A stretch of DNA of 64,000 nt, taken from assembly GCF_001026695.1 (NCBI RefSeq), contig NZ_LDNB01000010.1, positions 162,883 through 226,882 of the forward strand, read 5' to 3'. This DNA comes from Neobacillus vireti (GTDB lineage Bacteria > Bacillota > Bacilli > Bacillales > Cytobacillaceae). The notes beneath the pieces were generated by a model. It had not been told where the DNA came from. It did not search any database and saw nothing but the letters and a program-made list of their open reading frames with translations. Both the position numbers and the translations under genes were made by a program. Numbering within the stretch: the stretch's first letter is position 1; the number at the start of each line of letters is the position of its first letter. Below, piece by piece: positions 1-8,142 of this stretch.

Positions 1-146
1 GACGCTTAGTTTTACACCAATAACGTCTCTTTTATGAGTTTATCCTTAATTTTATCAACACCATTTACGAAAGCAGTCATTTCTTTATAGCCTGTCCTTT
101 AATTTAAGGCATCAGAGCCGATTCGCTCTCTGTTGTCAGGTTATGT

Positions 147-761
147 TCACGCTGCCGAATCTTTGACTTTCACCACTTTCTGAATAAACGGATACAAGAA
201 ATACCCCATCCAGACCCCGAGCAAATTTAAGATAAGATCATCGATATCCGCACTGCCGCGTCTTGTAAGGTGCTGTGTCGTTTCAATCAGAAGTATGACA
301 ACAACTGGTACGAGCCATAGCTGACGCCTTGATGGGTTTTTATAAAGCATTAATGGCGCCACACCGAATGGAACGAAAAGAAAAATATTCGCTGCCAAAT
401 TATAAAAAGCTACCAGAAAGTTCACGTCTCCAGATAGGAAACCCATAATAGTTTTAAAGGGAATGTAATTAATTTGACTGTACTCTTGGTTCGCCGGACG
501 GAAGAATAGGAGAATAAATAAGCCTAAACTATAAATCCCGATGACACTTTTTAAAATAGTTTTAGAGATTTGAAGGGTTTCTCTCCGCACACTATAAACG
601 ACGAACAATACAAGTATTGTCAAACACATCCACACCACTAGCAAAACAACTGGGTGTAGATAGGATAAAAGCCGCAGCCAGATCGGCAATAATACAATAA
701 ACAGAAGCTGGGAAATGCCGATCGATAACCAAACTGAGTTGGTTTTCATTCTATTTAACAT
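147..761 (-). CDS. VanZ-like family membrane protein
   Basis: A 204-aa protein with about five hydrophobic segments. The C-terminal part carries the VanZ-family pattern of an Arg-rich loop, an Asp-rich DIDD segment and a final LNLLG membrane helix. VanZ relatives are small membrane proteins; the founding member lowers teicoplanin susceptibility, but most chromosomal copies have no known role. The ATG at 761 has a GAGG element 8 nt upstream. It sits alone, with the DUF1801 gene 25 bp upstream on the same strand. The family call is fairly sure, the function is not. Confidence 0.8.
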   Translation of the reverse strand: MLNRMKTNSVWLSIGISQLLFIVLLPIWLRLLSYLHPVVLLVVWMCLTILVLFVVYSVRRETLQISKTILKSVIGIYSLGLFILLFFRPANQEYSQINYIPFKTIMGFLSGDVNFLVAFYNLAANIFLFVPFGVAPLMLYKNPSRRQLWLVPVVVILLIETTQHLTRRGSADIDDLILNLLGVWMGYFLYPFIQKVVKVKDSAA

Positions 762-786
762 TCATTAATCCTCTTTCCAAATAGGC

Positions 787-1212
787 TTAAGAATTTGGGT
801 AGGTTGCTTGCAAAAACTGAACGGATTGTACAATTAGCGATTGTAGGACAGCAATATCAATGTCTGCGACCTTATTGATATATACACAGCCCTTACCGGT
901 TGTATGCTTTCCAAACTCCTTAAGTAAGTTCTCACGTTTTGGTTCGCCCGGAGCAAAATACAAACTGATTTTTGCCTTGCGCGGTGAAAAGCCGACTAAA
1001 GGAGCATCACCTTCATGTCCAGAATCATATTTATAATGATAAGAACCAAATCCGATTATACTCGGTCCCCACATCTTTGCTTCAAATCCTGTCGTTTCCG
1101 AAAAAATATCTACTAGTTTATAGGCATCTTCACGTTTTTTCGGATTATCGACACTCTCAATAAACTCCACTACACTATGATCCGTTTCTTTTGTTTTTTG
1201 CTGATAGCTCAT
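787..1212 (-). CDS. DUF1801 domain-containing protein
   Basis: A 141-aa soluble protein with the typical DUF1801 order: an N-terminal helix with KREDAYKLVDIF, a central MWGPSIIGFGSYHYKY segment, and a C-terminal GKGCVYINKVADIDI strand. DUF1801 proteins share the YdhG-like fold; their ligand is unknown. The start at 1212 is preceded by GGAGAGATTTT. The gene is 25 bp upstream of the VanZ-like gene on the same strand, so co-transcription is possible, but nothing ties their functions together. Confidence 0.8.
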   Translation of the reverse strand: MSYQQKTKETDHSVVEFIESVDNPKKREDAYKLVDIFSETTGFEAKMWGPSIIGFGSYHYKYDSGHEGDAPLVGFSPRKAKISLYFAPGEPKRENLLKEFGKHTTGKGCVYINKVADIDIAVLQSLIVQSVQFLQATYPNS

Positions 1213-1422
1213 TAAAATCTCTCCTATTCTTTGAAAAAATGAACTCTATGATAGCTTCATTATATCCCCTATTTAATGAAATATTCTTCTTTTAAAAAGT
1301 AAGTCCAACTGCAATTGGAAACTGGATAATTAATCAATACTCCTTAAATCTTGTTTTTCCTGCTAAATTGCAGGAATTACATATTAAATAATAGAATATT
1401 TTGTGGTGAGGAGGGGTCAAAA

Positions 1423-1896
1423 ATGAAGAAAGAGGACATCATTAAGGAAAAGTTGGCTTTAATTGACCGGGTGCATTCACTAAAAGCTTTGTCGGACGAT
1501 TTATGGTTCCTGCCATTTAGGGAAGGTTCGTGGGGAATTGCCGACGTGATTTCTCATTTTATCGCTTGGGATCAATTTATGATTGATAATAGGATTTCAT
1601 ATCTATTAAAAAACGAGCCATTTCCACAAATGGCCATCGATGTAGAAGAAATAAACAGGTCTGCATCGAGATATGCCAGATCCGGCATAACGAAGGGGCA
1701 GCTGATAGATGAGTTCATTACTAAAAGAAAGCAATTATTGTCCCTCTTAAGTGAATTGGATGCAGAACGATTCGCTAGGCCGCTCCCTGGCAGGGAGAAT
1801 ATTATTCTAGGTAATTACTTTGTTGGAATGATTGAGCATGATGAAAAACATATGGTGCAAATTGAATCATTTATTAACCAAAATCAAATTGCATAA
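1423..1896 (+). CDS. DinB/ClbS-like superfamily protein
   Basis: A 157-aa helical-bundle protein. The DinB_2/DfsB-like pattern is visible: a W-G-IADVISHFIAWD segment near residue 40 supplies a first His, and a late EHDEKHMVQIESF segment supplies the others, consistent with a metal site. Members include bacillithiol-dependent transferases and proteins of unknown reaction. I start at ATG 1423, not at the upstream in-frame start 1351, because GAGGAGG lies 5-8 nt before 1423 and the extra 24 residues look unrelated to the family. Confidence 0.75.
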   Translation: MKKEDIIKEKLALIDRVHSLKALSDDLWFLPFREGSWGIADVISHFIAWDQFMIDNRISYLLKNEPFPQMAIDVEEINRSASRYARSGITKGQLIDEFITKRKQLLSLLSELDAERFARPLPGRENIILGNYFVGMIEHDEKHMVQIESFINQNQIA

Positions 1897-1964
1897 GAAT
1901 TATTACCAGTTAGAATTCACCAAAATGGTTTGGAATCTTCAAGCTATTTTTCTTTAAGGTGAAG

Positions 1965-2714
1965 TTATAAAGGATAGTAATGATTTACTATCTCGATAAG
2001 ACGCTCAGGATTTTCTGTTGATACATTTTCAGACAATCTTGCCCCGGCAATGATTGGAGCCCATTGAAAAATCTCGTCTTTTAACAAATCGCTTTTCGCA
2101 CAATAGAGACGCAAATACATTTCCGCTAAGTCGATTGAAACCTGTGAATACAAAAGATATGTGCGATATACGTCCGCACGGATATCCCCCGCACTGGCAT
2201 CAACCCAATCTATAATTGTCACTTCATTATCTGACATAATCAAGTTAAATAAATGATAATCTCCGTGACAGAGCCTTCTCTCAAATGTCATCGAATCCAA
2301 TTTTTCTATTAAAGCAGACTTATGCCTTTTATCAAGATTATCGGCTGATTCAATTTGGCGGCTTAATTTTTCAGACATCGGTTCAAATGAATCAGCTGCA
2401 ATCATATGAATTTTTTGTTGTATATCAACAGAAATATTCATGTAATATTCTGCTTGATCCATGTCTTCGGATAGGATATCGCCTATTGTTCGCCCCTTAA
2501 TATATTCCATTATGATCGCTTGTTTCCCGTCTATTTTCGTAACATCTAATATTTTCGGAACAGAAAGTCCACACGAATATGCATACTTTTGCTTATTTGC
2601 TTCATTTGAAGATTCCGTATCCGGCAAGGAATCATTAAATATTTTGACAATCCTGTTTTCGTAAAGATATATTTTTGCTGTATTTCCACTTGCTATTGGA
2701 GTGCCTAAATTCAC
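1965..2714 (-). CDS. Aminoglycoside phosphotransferase-like (APH/choline kinase fold) protein
   Basis: A 249-aa kinase-fold protein. It has an N-terminal glycine-rich start (GTPIASGNTAKIYLY), a Lys in IVKIF, the hinge MEYIKG, the catalytic loop HGDYHLFN and the metal-binding segment IIDWVDAS. This layout fits the APH/choline-kinase superfamily, especially the chromosomal Firmicutes group of about 250 aa (TIGR02172-like as I recall). The substrate cannot be read, and drug resistance should not be assumed. The start is GTG at 2714 with AGAGGG 7 nt upstream. Confidence 0.75.
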   Translation of the reverse strand: MNLGTPIASGNTAKIYLYENRIVKIFNDSLPDTESSNEANKQKYAYSCGLSVPKILDVTKIDGKQAIIMEYIKGRTIGDILSEDMDQAEYYMNISVDIQQKIHMIAADSFEPMSEKLSRQIESADNLDKRHKSALIEKLDSMTFERRLCHGDYHLFNLIMSDNEVTIIDWVDASAGDIRADVYRTYLLYSQVSIDLAEMYLRLYCAKSDLLKDEIFQWAPIIAGARLSENVSTENPERLIEIVNHYYPL

Positions 2715-2847
2715 TTGTTATCCCTCTTTTCAATAATTTCTCTGTTGGTACAAGAAACAATTTTCCTAGCTCAGCAATCGCTGCCAGTTTGTTTATGAAG
2801 AAGGTATCTCAGTAATTTCATTTCAAATCCCACTTTTCTGTCCACTG

Positions 2848-3161
2848 ACAACTCCCACAGCAAAAGCAGTGGGGTTCTAGGGTATAGAGGCAAACTTTCT
2901 GCCTAGTACACTTCTCAACGATACCCTATCTTTCCTTGCGGATAGAGTTTCTATCGAAGCACTGGTGTACGTTTTCCTAGAACATTAACGGACGTATTGC
3001 GTATAGCAAGACACTTCTCCAAGCAAGCCCTTTTTGGACTCCTTGTGTGTTTATCATTCCGACTTCTTTTGGGCGTTGTCACGACCAAGCAGGTTTGTGT
3101 TTAGGCGACAAACCAACGCAATGTTTTACTTGATGATTCTTTTAGTCTTCCAATCTCAATA
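2848..3161 (-). ncRNA. Putative reRNA/omegaRNA and right end of the TnpB element
   Basis: The stretch downstream of tnpB holds no gene but is rich in stem-loops. The last is CCCAC (2854-2858) paired with GTGGG (2869-2873) around an inner GC/GC pair. Read on the minus strand it is an AACCCCACTGC...GGGAGTTGTCA hairpin, the form that usually closes the RNA scaffold of TnpB elements. Another stem (CTATCC/GGATAG) lies near 2930-2947. The scaffold should end near 2847, with the guide beginning just beyond. Boundaries are approximate; the RNA call rests on position and structure, not on transcription evidence. Confidence 0.45.
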
Positions 3162-4586
3162 TTATGCAATTTTAACGAAGTTATTCCACCCGGCGTTGCA
3201 TAAGTCTACATCAACTAAGTTTAGCGTTTCAGTGGTGTTTCCTATCAAAAAAGCACTATATAAATCACGCTGGATACGAAAAGTTTCAAATTCATTCCAT
3301 CGTTCAGAGAGCTGTTTTTTGGTGTATTCGCCAGTGATATGATTAAACTGGCTTGCTTTTGTGGCGTAGGTATCTATTTTCTTAACGAACCGTCCTTGAT
3401 AGCCTAGTTTTCGGTCAATAATTGTGATGAGCATGGCTGGGGCATGGTTGGAGATTGATTTTCCAAACCGTTTCTTGTGGTTAATCTTGCCATTCTTCTT
3501 GTTGAGGGTTGTTTTCTTTGTTCGCTTTTGAAGTGATTGAAATCTCATTGTTTCTACTCGTATATCCGACCCCAATGCAAGAATATCGTTCGCTAGTTTC
3601 TCATGCGATATTTTTCGCTGGACAGCGATTTTCCGATACAGTTCTTTACGTATCGTACGAAGCTTCTTATATCGGTTGGAGTAGTTCCATTGCAAGCGGC
3701 CTTTCTTAATTGTGAAATCTTTTTTGAAATTGTTGGTATTCGTCGCTCGTTTAGACCGATCCATTGCACGCTGAATAAGTCTTATTTTTGCTTGATCAAC
3801 ATGACACTCCGGTGCAAGCTCACGAAGTTCAACAGAAGTTTCGCAACAAACTGCGATGGTAGAGGAACCAATGTCGATCCCTACACGTTTGGTTTCATCA
3901 TTTGCAGCTTTTCGATTACGTTTTGTTGGTGGAAAACCTTCTTGAATGAGTTGGACAAAATATCGATCCTTTCCACGTACTACCTTTTTCAAAATCCGGA
4001 CATATTTTGTCTTATCCATTAAAGCCAGGTGTGCATATTCATCATTGGCTTTTGATGCAATCGGCATACACAACCAATTCTTTGGGTTTGGAAGTTTCTT
4101 TGTTGGCTTGTCGCCCCAAAGGATATTACCGTTCACATATCGCAAACCAGTATTGTTTGATTTATTTTCAACAGAAATATCATCATCGAACTTTTTGAAG
4201 TGTACTTTTCGGGCCTTGCCAAAATGCAGCTTCTCTACCGCTTCAAAGGCTCTTGTTGCAAGTTTTTGTGCTTCAAAGCTGCCGATGTTTTCTTTGAATT
4301 TATGTTGAATAGCTTTCACAAAATCATGCAAACCATATTCAGAAAAACTGTAGGCTAAACGTAGATTTGAAAGTGAATGATTACGTTCTTTGGACTTCGG
4401 TTCTTTCAGCAACGTACGATATTTCTTATCAGCTTTTACATATTTATGACGTTTGAGAGCTTCACCTAGACAAGAATTGTAGACTGTACGAGCAATCTTA
4501 AATTTCTTTTCTAATCGGTGTTTTTGCCAAACGGGAATGTTTAGCGAAAATTCGATTGTATAAGTTGGTGTACTTTTTCTTGCCAT
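3162..4586 (-). CDS. RNA-guided endonuclease TnpB-like protein, IS200/IS605 (IS1341-type)
   Basis: A 474-aa TnpB-family protein. The RuvC residues are visible: Asp in GIDIGSS near residue 238, Glu in RVETMRF near 345, and Asp in QRDLYSAFLI near 441. The zinc-ribbon region between the last two motifs (KASQFNHITGEYTKK) has no CxxC pairs, which I recall as a feature of one TnpB clade. No tnpA lies nearby, so the element is tnpB-only. Known TnpB proteins cut DNA using an RNA from the element's 3' end and help the element persist. I start at ATG 4586, with AAAGGAG at good spacing; 25 further codons upstream are open. Confidence 0.85.
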   Translation of the reverse strand: MARKSTPTYTIEFSLNIPVWQKHRLEKKFKIARTVYNSCLGEALKRHKYVKADKKYRTLLKEPKSKERNHSLSNLRLAYSFSEYGLHDFVKAIQHKFKENIGSFEAQKLATRAFEAVEKLHFGKARKVHFKKFDDDISVENKSNNTGLRYVNGNILWGDKPTKKLPNPKNWLCMPIASKANDEYAHLALMDKTKYVRILKKVVRGKDRYFVQLIQEGFPPTKRNRKAANDETKRVGIDIGSSTIAVCCETSVELRELAPECHVDQAKIRLIQRAMDRSKRATNTNNFKKDFTIKKGRLQWNYSNRYKKLRTIRKELYRKIAVQRKISHEKLANDILALGSDIRVETMRFQSLQKRTKKTTLNKKNGKINHKKRFGKSISNHAPAMLITIIDRKLGYQGRFVKKIDTYATKASQFNHITGEYTKKQLSERWNEFETFRIQRDLYSAFLIGNTTETLNLVDVDLCNAGWNNFVKIA

Positions 4587-4763
4587 AGGTTTCAGCTCCT
4601 TTCTAGTTACGCCTTTTTTGATTTTCAACGTATCGCTTAATCTTACTCTACATATTTCCAATCAGCGAATACAAAATAGGAACATACATTCTCATCCATC
4701 ATAATTGTATCAAATTTTATAAATTTCTACAACAATTATATGGAAATAAAGATAGTGATATTT

Positions 4764-4865
4764 TCAAATGCTTGAAGTACCACAAACCTTGCGGTTTCTA
4801 GTGGTACTCCGCATTTGACCTCACTCCCATCCCATGTCTAAAGACGGGCTAACGTCCTGCATGGG
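4764..4865. repeat. Compound stem-loops upstream of tnpB (left end or remnant of a second IS605-type end)
   Basis: Two strong hairpins. The first nests three stems: TCAAATGC (4764-4771) with GCATTTGA (4811-4818), AGTACCAC (4776-4783) with GTGGTACT (4801-4808), and AAACC (4784-4788) with GGTTT (4793-4797). The second pairs CCCATG (4831-4836) with CATGGG (4860-4865), with GACG/CGTC inside. On the minus strand the second reads like a TnpB-RNA terminal hairpin followed by GGGAGTGAGGTCAAATG. It may be the left end of this element or the right end of a decayed neighbour. Confidence 0.5.
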
Positions 4866-4992
4866 CTTTCTCGTTCGGGAAATCAGTAAATCCATCCTAT
4901 TATTTACAGATTACTATATTCTTGTTGACAAGGACGAGATCAAAAAGGAATAATACGTTAATAATGTTCTTTATCTAATCATATAAATTTAC

Positions 4993-5032
4993 ATGTTACA
5001 TAATACCATGTTAAAATAATATTATGTTACAT
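4993..5032. promoter_or_regulatory. Repeats upstream of the recombinase gene
   Basis: ATGTTACAT occurs at 4993-5001 and 5024-5032, with ATGTTA between them at 5008-5013, a spacing of 15-16 bp. CATAATA (4999-5005) and TATTATG (5020-5026) form an inverted repeat across the same stretch. The cluster ends about 20 bp before the recombinase start, so it could be a promoter operator or the recombinase's own binding site. That is inference from position only. Confidence 0.35.
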
Positions 5033-5052
5033 TGATTGAGAGGCTTTTATTA

Positions 5053-5613
5053 ATGGAATATGTTGAAGCGCTTAGAGACATCAAACAAATCAATGCTATA
5101 AAGAAGTATTTAAAAAAGCATTCAGAGCGTGACTATGTTCTCTTTGTCTTTGGTATTAATACTGGGTTAAAAATTACCGAAATACTGGATATAAAGGTTG
5201 ACGATGTGTTTGACAAAGAAAACTGTGTTAAGAAATTTTATTTGTTGGCACATAAAGAAACGGTGAAGGAAGTCTACCTTAACCAAAAAGTAAAACAGGC
5301 TATTGCCCATTATGTTCATACACACCAATTATTAAGTGAAGATTTTTTGTTTAAGTCCAGTAAAACCGACAAACCGATTACTCGCCAACAAGCTTATCGT
5401 ATAATTCATCAGGCAGCAGAAGCGATTGGCATCGGAGAAAAAATCGGCACCAACTCACTAAGGAAAACCTTTGGATTTCATGCTTTTAAACGTGGAATAG
5501 CCATTTCACTTTTGCAAAAGCATTTCAATCATTCAACCCCTTCCGAAACACTCAAATATCTGGGTATATCCAAAGATGAAAAAATAAGAACTGAAATCGA
5601 TGTGAACCTTTAA
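5053..5613 (+). CDS. Single-domain tyrosine recombinase/integrase (YoeC-like)
   Basis: A 186-aa protein that is essentially only the catalytic domain of a tyrosine recombinase. The block TGLKITEIL matches the usual TGLRxSEL box but has Lys where the first catalytic Arg is expected. NSLRKTFGFHAF carries the second Arg, HFNHST the His, and TLKYLGI the Tyr. The N-terminal core-binding domain is absent. B. subtilis YoeC is a similar stand-alone protein. I start at ATG 5053 (GAGAGG 9 nt upstream); a TTG at 5032 is also in frame. A terminator follows at 5644. Confidence 0.75.
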   Translation: MEYVEALRDIKQINAIKKYLKKHSERDYVLFVFGINTGLKITEILDIKVDDVFDKENCVKKFYLLAHKETVKEVYLNQKVKQAIAHYVHTHQLLSEDFLFKSSKTDKPITRQQAYRIIHQAAEAIGIGEKIGTNSLRKTFGFHAFKRGIAISLLQKHFNHSTPSETLKYLGISKDEKIRTEIDVNL

Positions 5614-5643
5614 AGGAAAATACCCTGGAATATAAATAAGAAA

Positions 5644-5687
5644 AAAGCTAACGAAGCGGGATTATACCTTCCTACTCTGTTAGCTTT
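5644..5687 (+). terminator. Intrinsic terminator after the recombinase
   Basis: AAAGCTAAC (5644-5652) pairs with GTTAGCTTT (5679-5687), starting 31 bp after the stop codon. The 3' arm ends in TTT followed by ATT. Confidence 0.7.
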
Positions 5688-5727
5688 ATTCACTATAGAA
5701 CTCCCTTAAGAAAGGAGGAATTTAATT

Positions 5728-6030
5728 ATGGGCATCGGCATTGCCATTGTTCTATTAACGTATGTTACAATCTTAGTCTTATCATATGTAATCCTTGTTT
5801 TCATTCAGGAACATGATGATAAAGGTAGTATGATTATTAACAAAGCATATCAATATTATTATTCCATACTCCTTCTCAGCATACTTGTCGTTCTCGGCCT
5901 CATCATACTCCCGCACATCACTCTTGATTCTCAAACCACCAGTTATCTATTCATTGCCAGTAAGTTTATTTCCGTCCTTACACTTGGCGGCAGTATTTAT
6001 GTATTAAGCAAAAAGGAATGTAAAAATTAA
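5728..6030 (+). CDS. Small three-TM membrane protein, unknown
   Basis: A 100-aa protein with three hydrophobic segments (about residues 3-25, 45-65 and 75-93) and a short lysine-rich tail. AAAGGAGG lies 10-12 nt before the ATG, a strong ribosome binding site, so expression is likely. I do not recognise a family. It stands between two hairpins (5644-5687 and 6072-6115), which suggests a monocistronic unit. Confidence 0.65.
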   Translation: MGIGIAIVLLTYVTILVLSYVILVFIQEHDDKGSMIINKAYQYYYSILLLSILVVLGLIILPHITLDSQTTSYLFIASKFISVLTLGGSIYVLSKKECKN

Positions 6031-6071
6031 TCCTCTTGAAATTTTGATCTAAAAATCATAAATTGAATTGT

Positions 6072-6115
6072 TAAGCGACCGTTTCGTTGATTTTAAGAAG
6101 GAATTCGGTCGCTTA
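6072..6115. terminator. Hairpin between convergent genes
   Basis: TAAGCGACCG (6072-6081) pairs perfectly with CGGTCGCTTA (6106-6115). It lies between a plus-strand gene ending at 6030 and a minus-strand gene ending at 6145, so it may terminate both. The arm resembles one arm of the 52-bp repeats at 51.6 and 52.7 kb (TTCGGTCGCTTAT), so it may be a solitary relative of that repeat. Confidence 0.55.
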
Positions 6116-6144
6116 GAAGTTCGAGTTGCCATCGTAACTCCTAT

Positions 6145-6999
6145 TTATTGAAAAGAACTCTCCATTTTAAAATCCGGACGTTTCTTTAGGTATTCAATCT
6201 TTTTTGCTTGGTACATATTATCCTTGAATTGATAGGTAATAAGAATTCCTCCTTCTGTTGGCGGAAAAATGTGACCGCTTATATAAACTACTAGTTCGTT
6301 TTTATATACAGAATATTCAATCCGCTCATTTTTCAAGTAGTCATAAGTAGTGTCATTTTTTTTCTTCTTACCAATCGTTATCTCCACTTGGTCATTAGAT
6401 ACTAATTTCGTTTTAACATTCTTATTAATGATTGCCACTGGATTATCTATTAACCTTTCTTCAAATATTTCTCCAATATTTGTCTTCGTTTTCTGTAGGA
6501 CATGTGCTTCCGTAATCATGATTCCTGTACCATGATCAGTTGTTAATACGATGACCAACTCTTCTTTTCCGTCCTGGTTAATATCTTCGAAAAATAATTT
6601 TGGACCAAATGCAGGAGCATCCGTACTTCTCCAGTAAGGGAACCATCTAATTCCTCCGTCCATCTTCAACCTGAATTTTTCTAAGTGCCCTTCTCTTTTT
6701 GTCGCATAAAGAGTCGCATTGGCTTTCTTTAGTGTGGCCACAACTTCGGATTGCGGTTCTCCTATATTCGATATATGAAGCGTCCTGTTTTTCGAATCAT
6801 ATTCGACATCCAGTTTCAGTTCGATGCATATCGATTCAATAGAAACAAACGGCAAACCATCTATAAACTGTACAATGGAAGGAATACCGAAAATTGGCTG
6901 CCCATTCACAAACACTTTAAAAGGAGTAACGGCGGATGCGACGGGAACAATCGTTATTAATAACACTACAAATATGGATAAGAACCATTTTATTTTCAT
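6145..6999 (-). CDS. Secreted protein with copper-amine-oxidase-N-like (stalk) domain
   Basis: A 284-aa exported protein. Residues 1-23 form a signal peptide with a likely cut after VASA. Residues about 25-75 follow the copper-amine-oxidase N-terminal (stalk) pattern: VFVNGQPI, a PFVSIESICIEL segment and a DSKNRTLHI strand. A DINQDGKEELVIVL segment near residue 140 resembles a calcium-type or FG-GAP loop. The stalk domain is a common surface module in Bacillaceae and does not imply oxidase activity; no catalytic oxidase domain is present. It is flanked by unrelated genes. Confidence 0.65.
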   Translation of the reverse strand: MKIKWFLSIFVVLLITIVPVASAVTPFKVFVNGQPIFGIPSIVQFIDGLPFVSIESICIELKLDVEYDSKNRTLHISNIGEPQSEVVATLKKANATLYATKREGHLEKFRLKMDGGIRWFPYWRSTDAPAFGPKLFFEDINQDGKEELVIVLTTDHGTGIMITEAHVLQKTKTNIGEIFEERLIDNPVAIINKNVKTKLVSNDQVEITIGKKKKNDTTYDYLKNERIEYSVYKNELVVYISGHIFPPTEGGILITYQFKDNMYQAKKIEYLKKRPDFKMESSFQ

Positions 7000-7243
7000 C
7001 TAATCAACAGCCTTTTTGGGTAAATTTATTTTGTATATTTTCCCCAAAGTAGCTCTTTATTAAAAGAAATATTTGCTCTTATTGAATCTTTACCTTGATT
7101 TGTCTAATTAGTTTGGTTACTAACAACAGTAGTTGAACAGAGTTTTTATTCAATTTCTTTTGAATATTTTTCACCTGAACGTTCCTTTAAAAAATGTCTT
7201 TACATTTACTTATGTAGGACATTTTTAAATTGGATTTAGCCTT

Positions 7244-7990
7244 TCAATTTATTTTTAGTTGATAGGCTTCCTCAAGTATTGATTTTAATTTTTTTCCTCT
7301 TTTTGATATAAAGGAAGTCCAGAATTTCTCTCCAATCTCTGCAAGTTGCTCAGGCGTATAGACACTATTGTCAAATTTACCCCAACAACCATCTTTTGTT
7401 AATTTGTCCCAAGAAATATAGTCTGCAAATTTTCTATTTTCTTTGGGTACATCCGAACCCATAGATTCAAGTTTTACTAAATCTGGACATAGCCACATTG
7501 CTGTACAAACAGATAACAATCCGCCATGTATCTCATTTAATCCTTCCAATCCTGCCTCAGTTAGTGCTTCTTCCCATGCCAAGTGCCGATATGTAGTTAT
7601 AAGTATTATATCTTCGTACTTATAGTTTATATGTTTTACGAAAGCTGATTCCCAGTATGCTCCACCATGACCATTGCATAGTACAAACTTCTTAAAGCCT
7701 TGTCTATTAAGGTTTACTAATATTTCTTCTAACATTGCGGTTAAAACATTGGGACTTACAGTAACTGTCCCTTTACAATTTGCATGTTCTTCTGATGTAC
7801 TAAAGGGCAAAGTTGGAAGAACATATGCATTTAAAACCTCTCCAAATGACTCTGCATACTTTTCTGCTATTAAGGTATCCAGATGCATTGGCAAATTTGG
7901 TCCGAACTGTTCTGTTGCACCGACCGAAATTATTGCTGTATCAGTTCCGCTTTCTACTATTTCTCTTGTACTATTTTTATAACTTAACAT
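7244..7990 (-). CDS. Creatininase family protein with altered metal-site motifs
   Basis: A 248-aa protein of the creatininase/MftE fold. The N-terminal motif reads GATEQFGPNLPMHLDT, where the family normally has EQHG then a Thr-Asp-Thr segment. NGHGGA near residue 110 keeps the metal-ligand His. The usual HAGE-ETS motif is replaced by HGGLLSV. Family members are amidohydrolases or peptide-modifying proteins. The Phe for His and Leu for Glu changes mean activity is uncertain. The ATG at 7990 has GGAGG about 12 nt upstream. No RiPP or creatine genes lie nearby. Confidence 0.7.
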   Translation of the reverse strand: MLSYKNSTREIVESGTDTAIISVGATEQFGPNLPMHLDTLIAEKYAESFGEVLNAYVLPTLPFSTSEEHANCKGTVTVSPNVLTAMLEEILVNLNRQGFKKFVLCNGHGGAYWESAFVKHINYKYEDIILITTYRHLAWEEALTEAGLEGLNEIHGGLLSVCTAMWLCPDLVKLESMGSDVPKENRKFADYISWDKLTKDGCWGKFDNSVYTPEQLAEIGEKFWTSFISKRGKKLKSILEEAYQLKIN

Positions 7991-8142
7991 TGTAATTATT
8001 TACCTCCAAATTTCTTATTAGAGTAAGAATTCTCCAAGAGTTGTCGATTTCCTTCTTGTTGAACTAAACTGCCCTTACCTAAATAAGCAGATCCACCCAG
8101 AAAGGTTATTGAAAACTTTTTCCGGATTACATATAGGATTAG

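Noticed and set aside
1..146. Possible gene end at the left edge
   Set aside because: Only a 22-codon minus-strand frame and weak hairpins are seen; nothing supports a gene.
3603..4308. Plus-strand frames of 120-139 codons opposite tnpB
   Set aside because: Antisense to the RuvC-bearing frame, Phe/Ser/Cys-rich and without family features.
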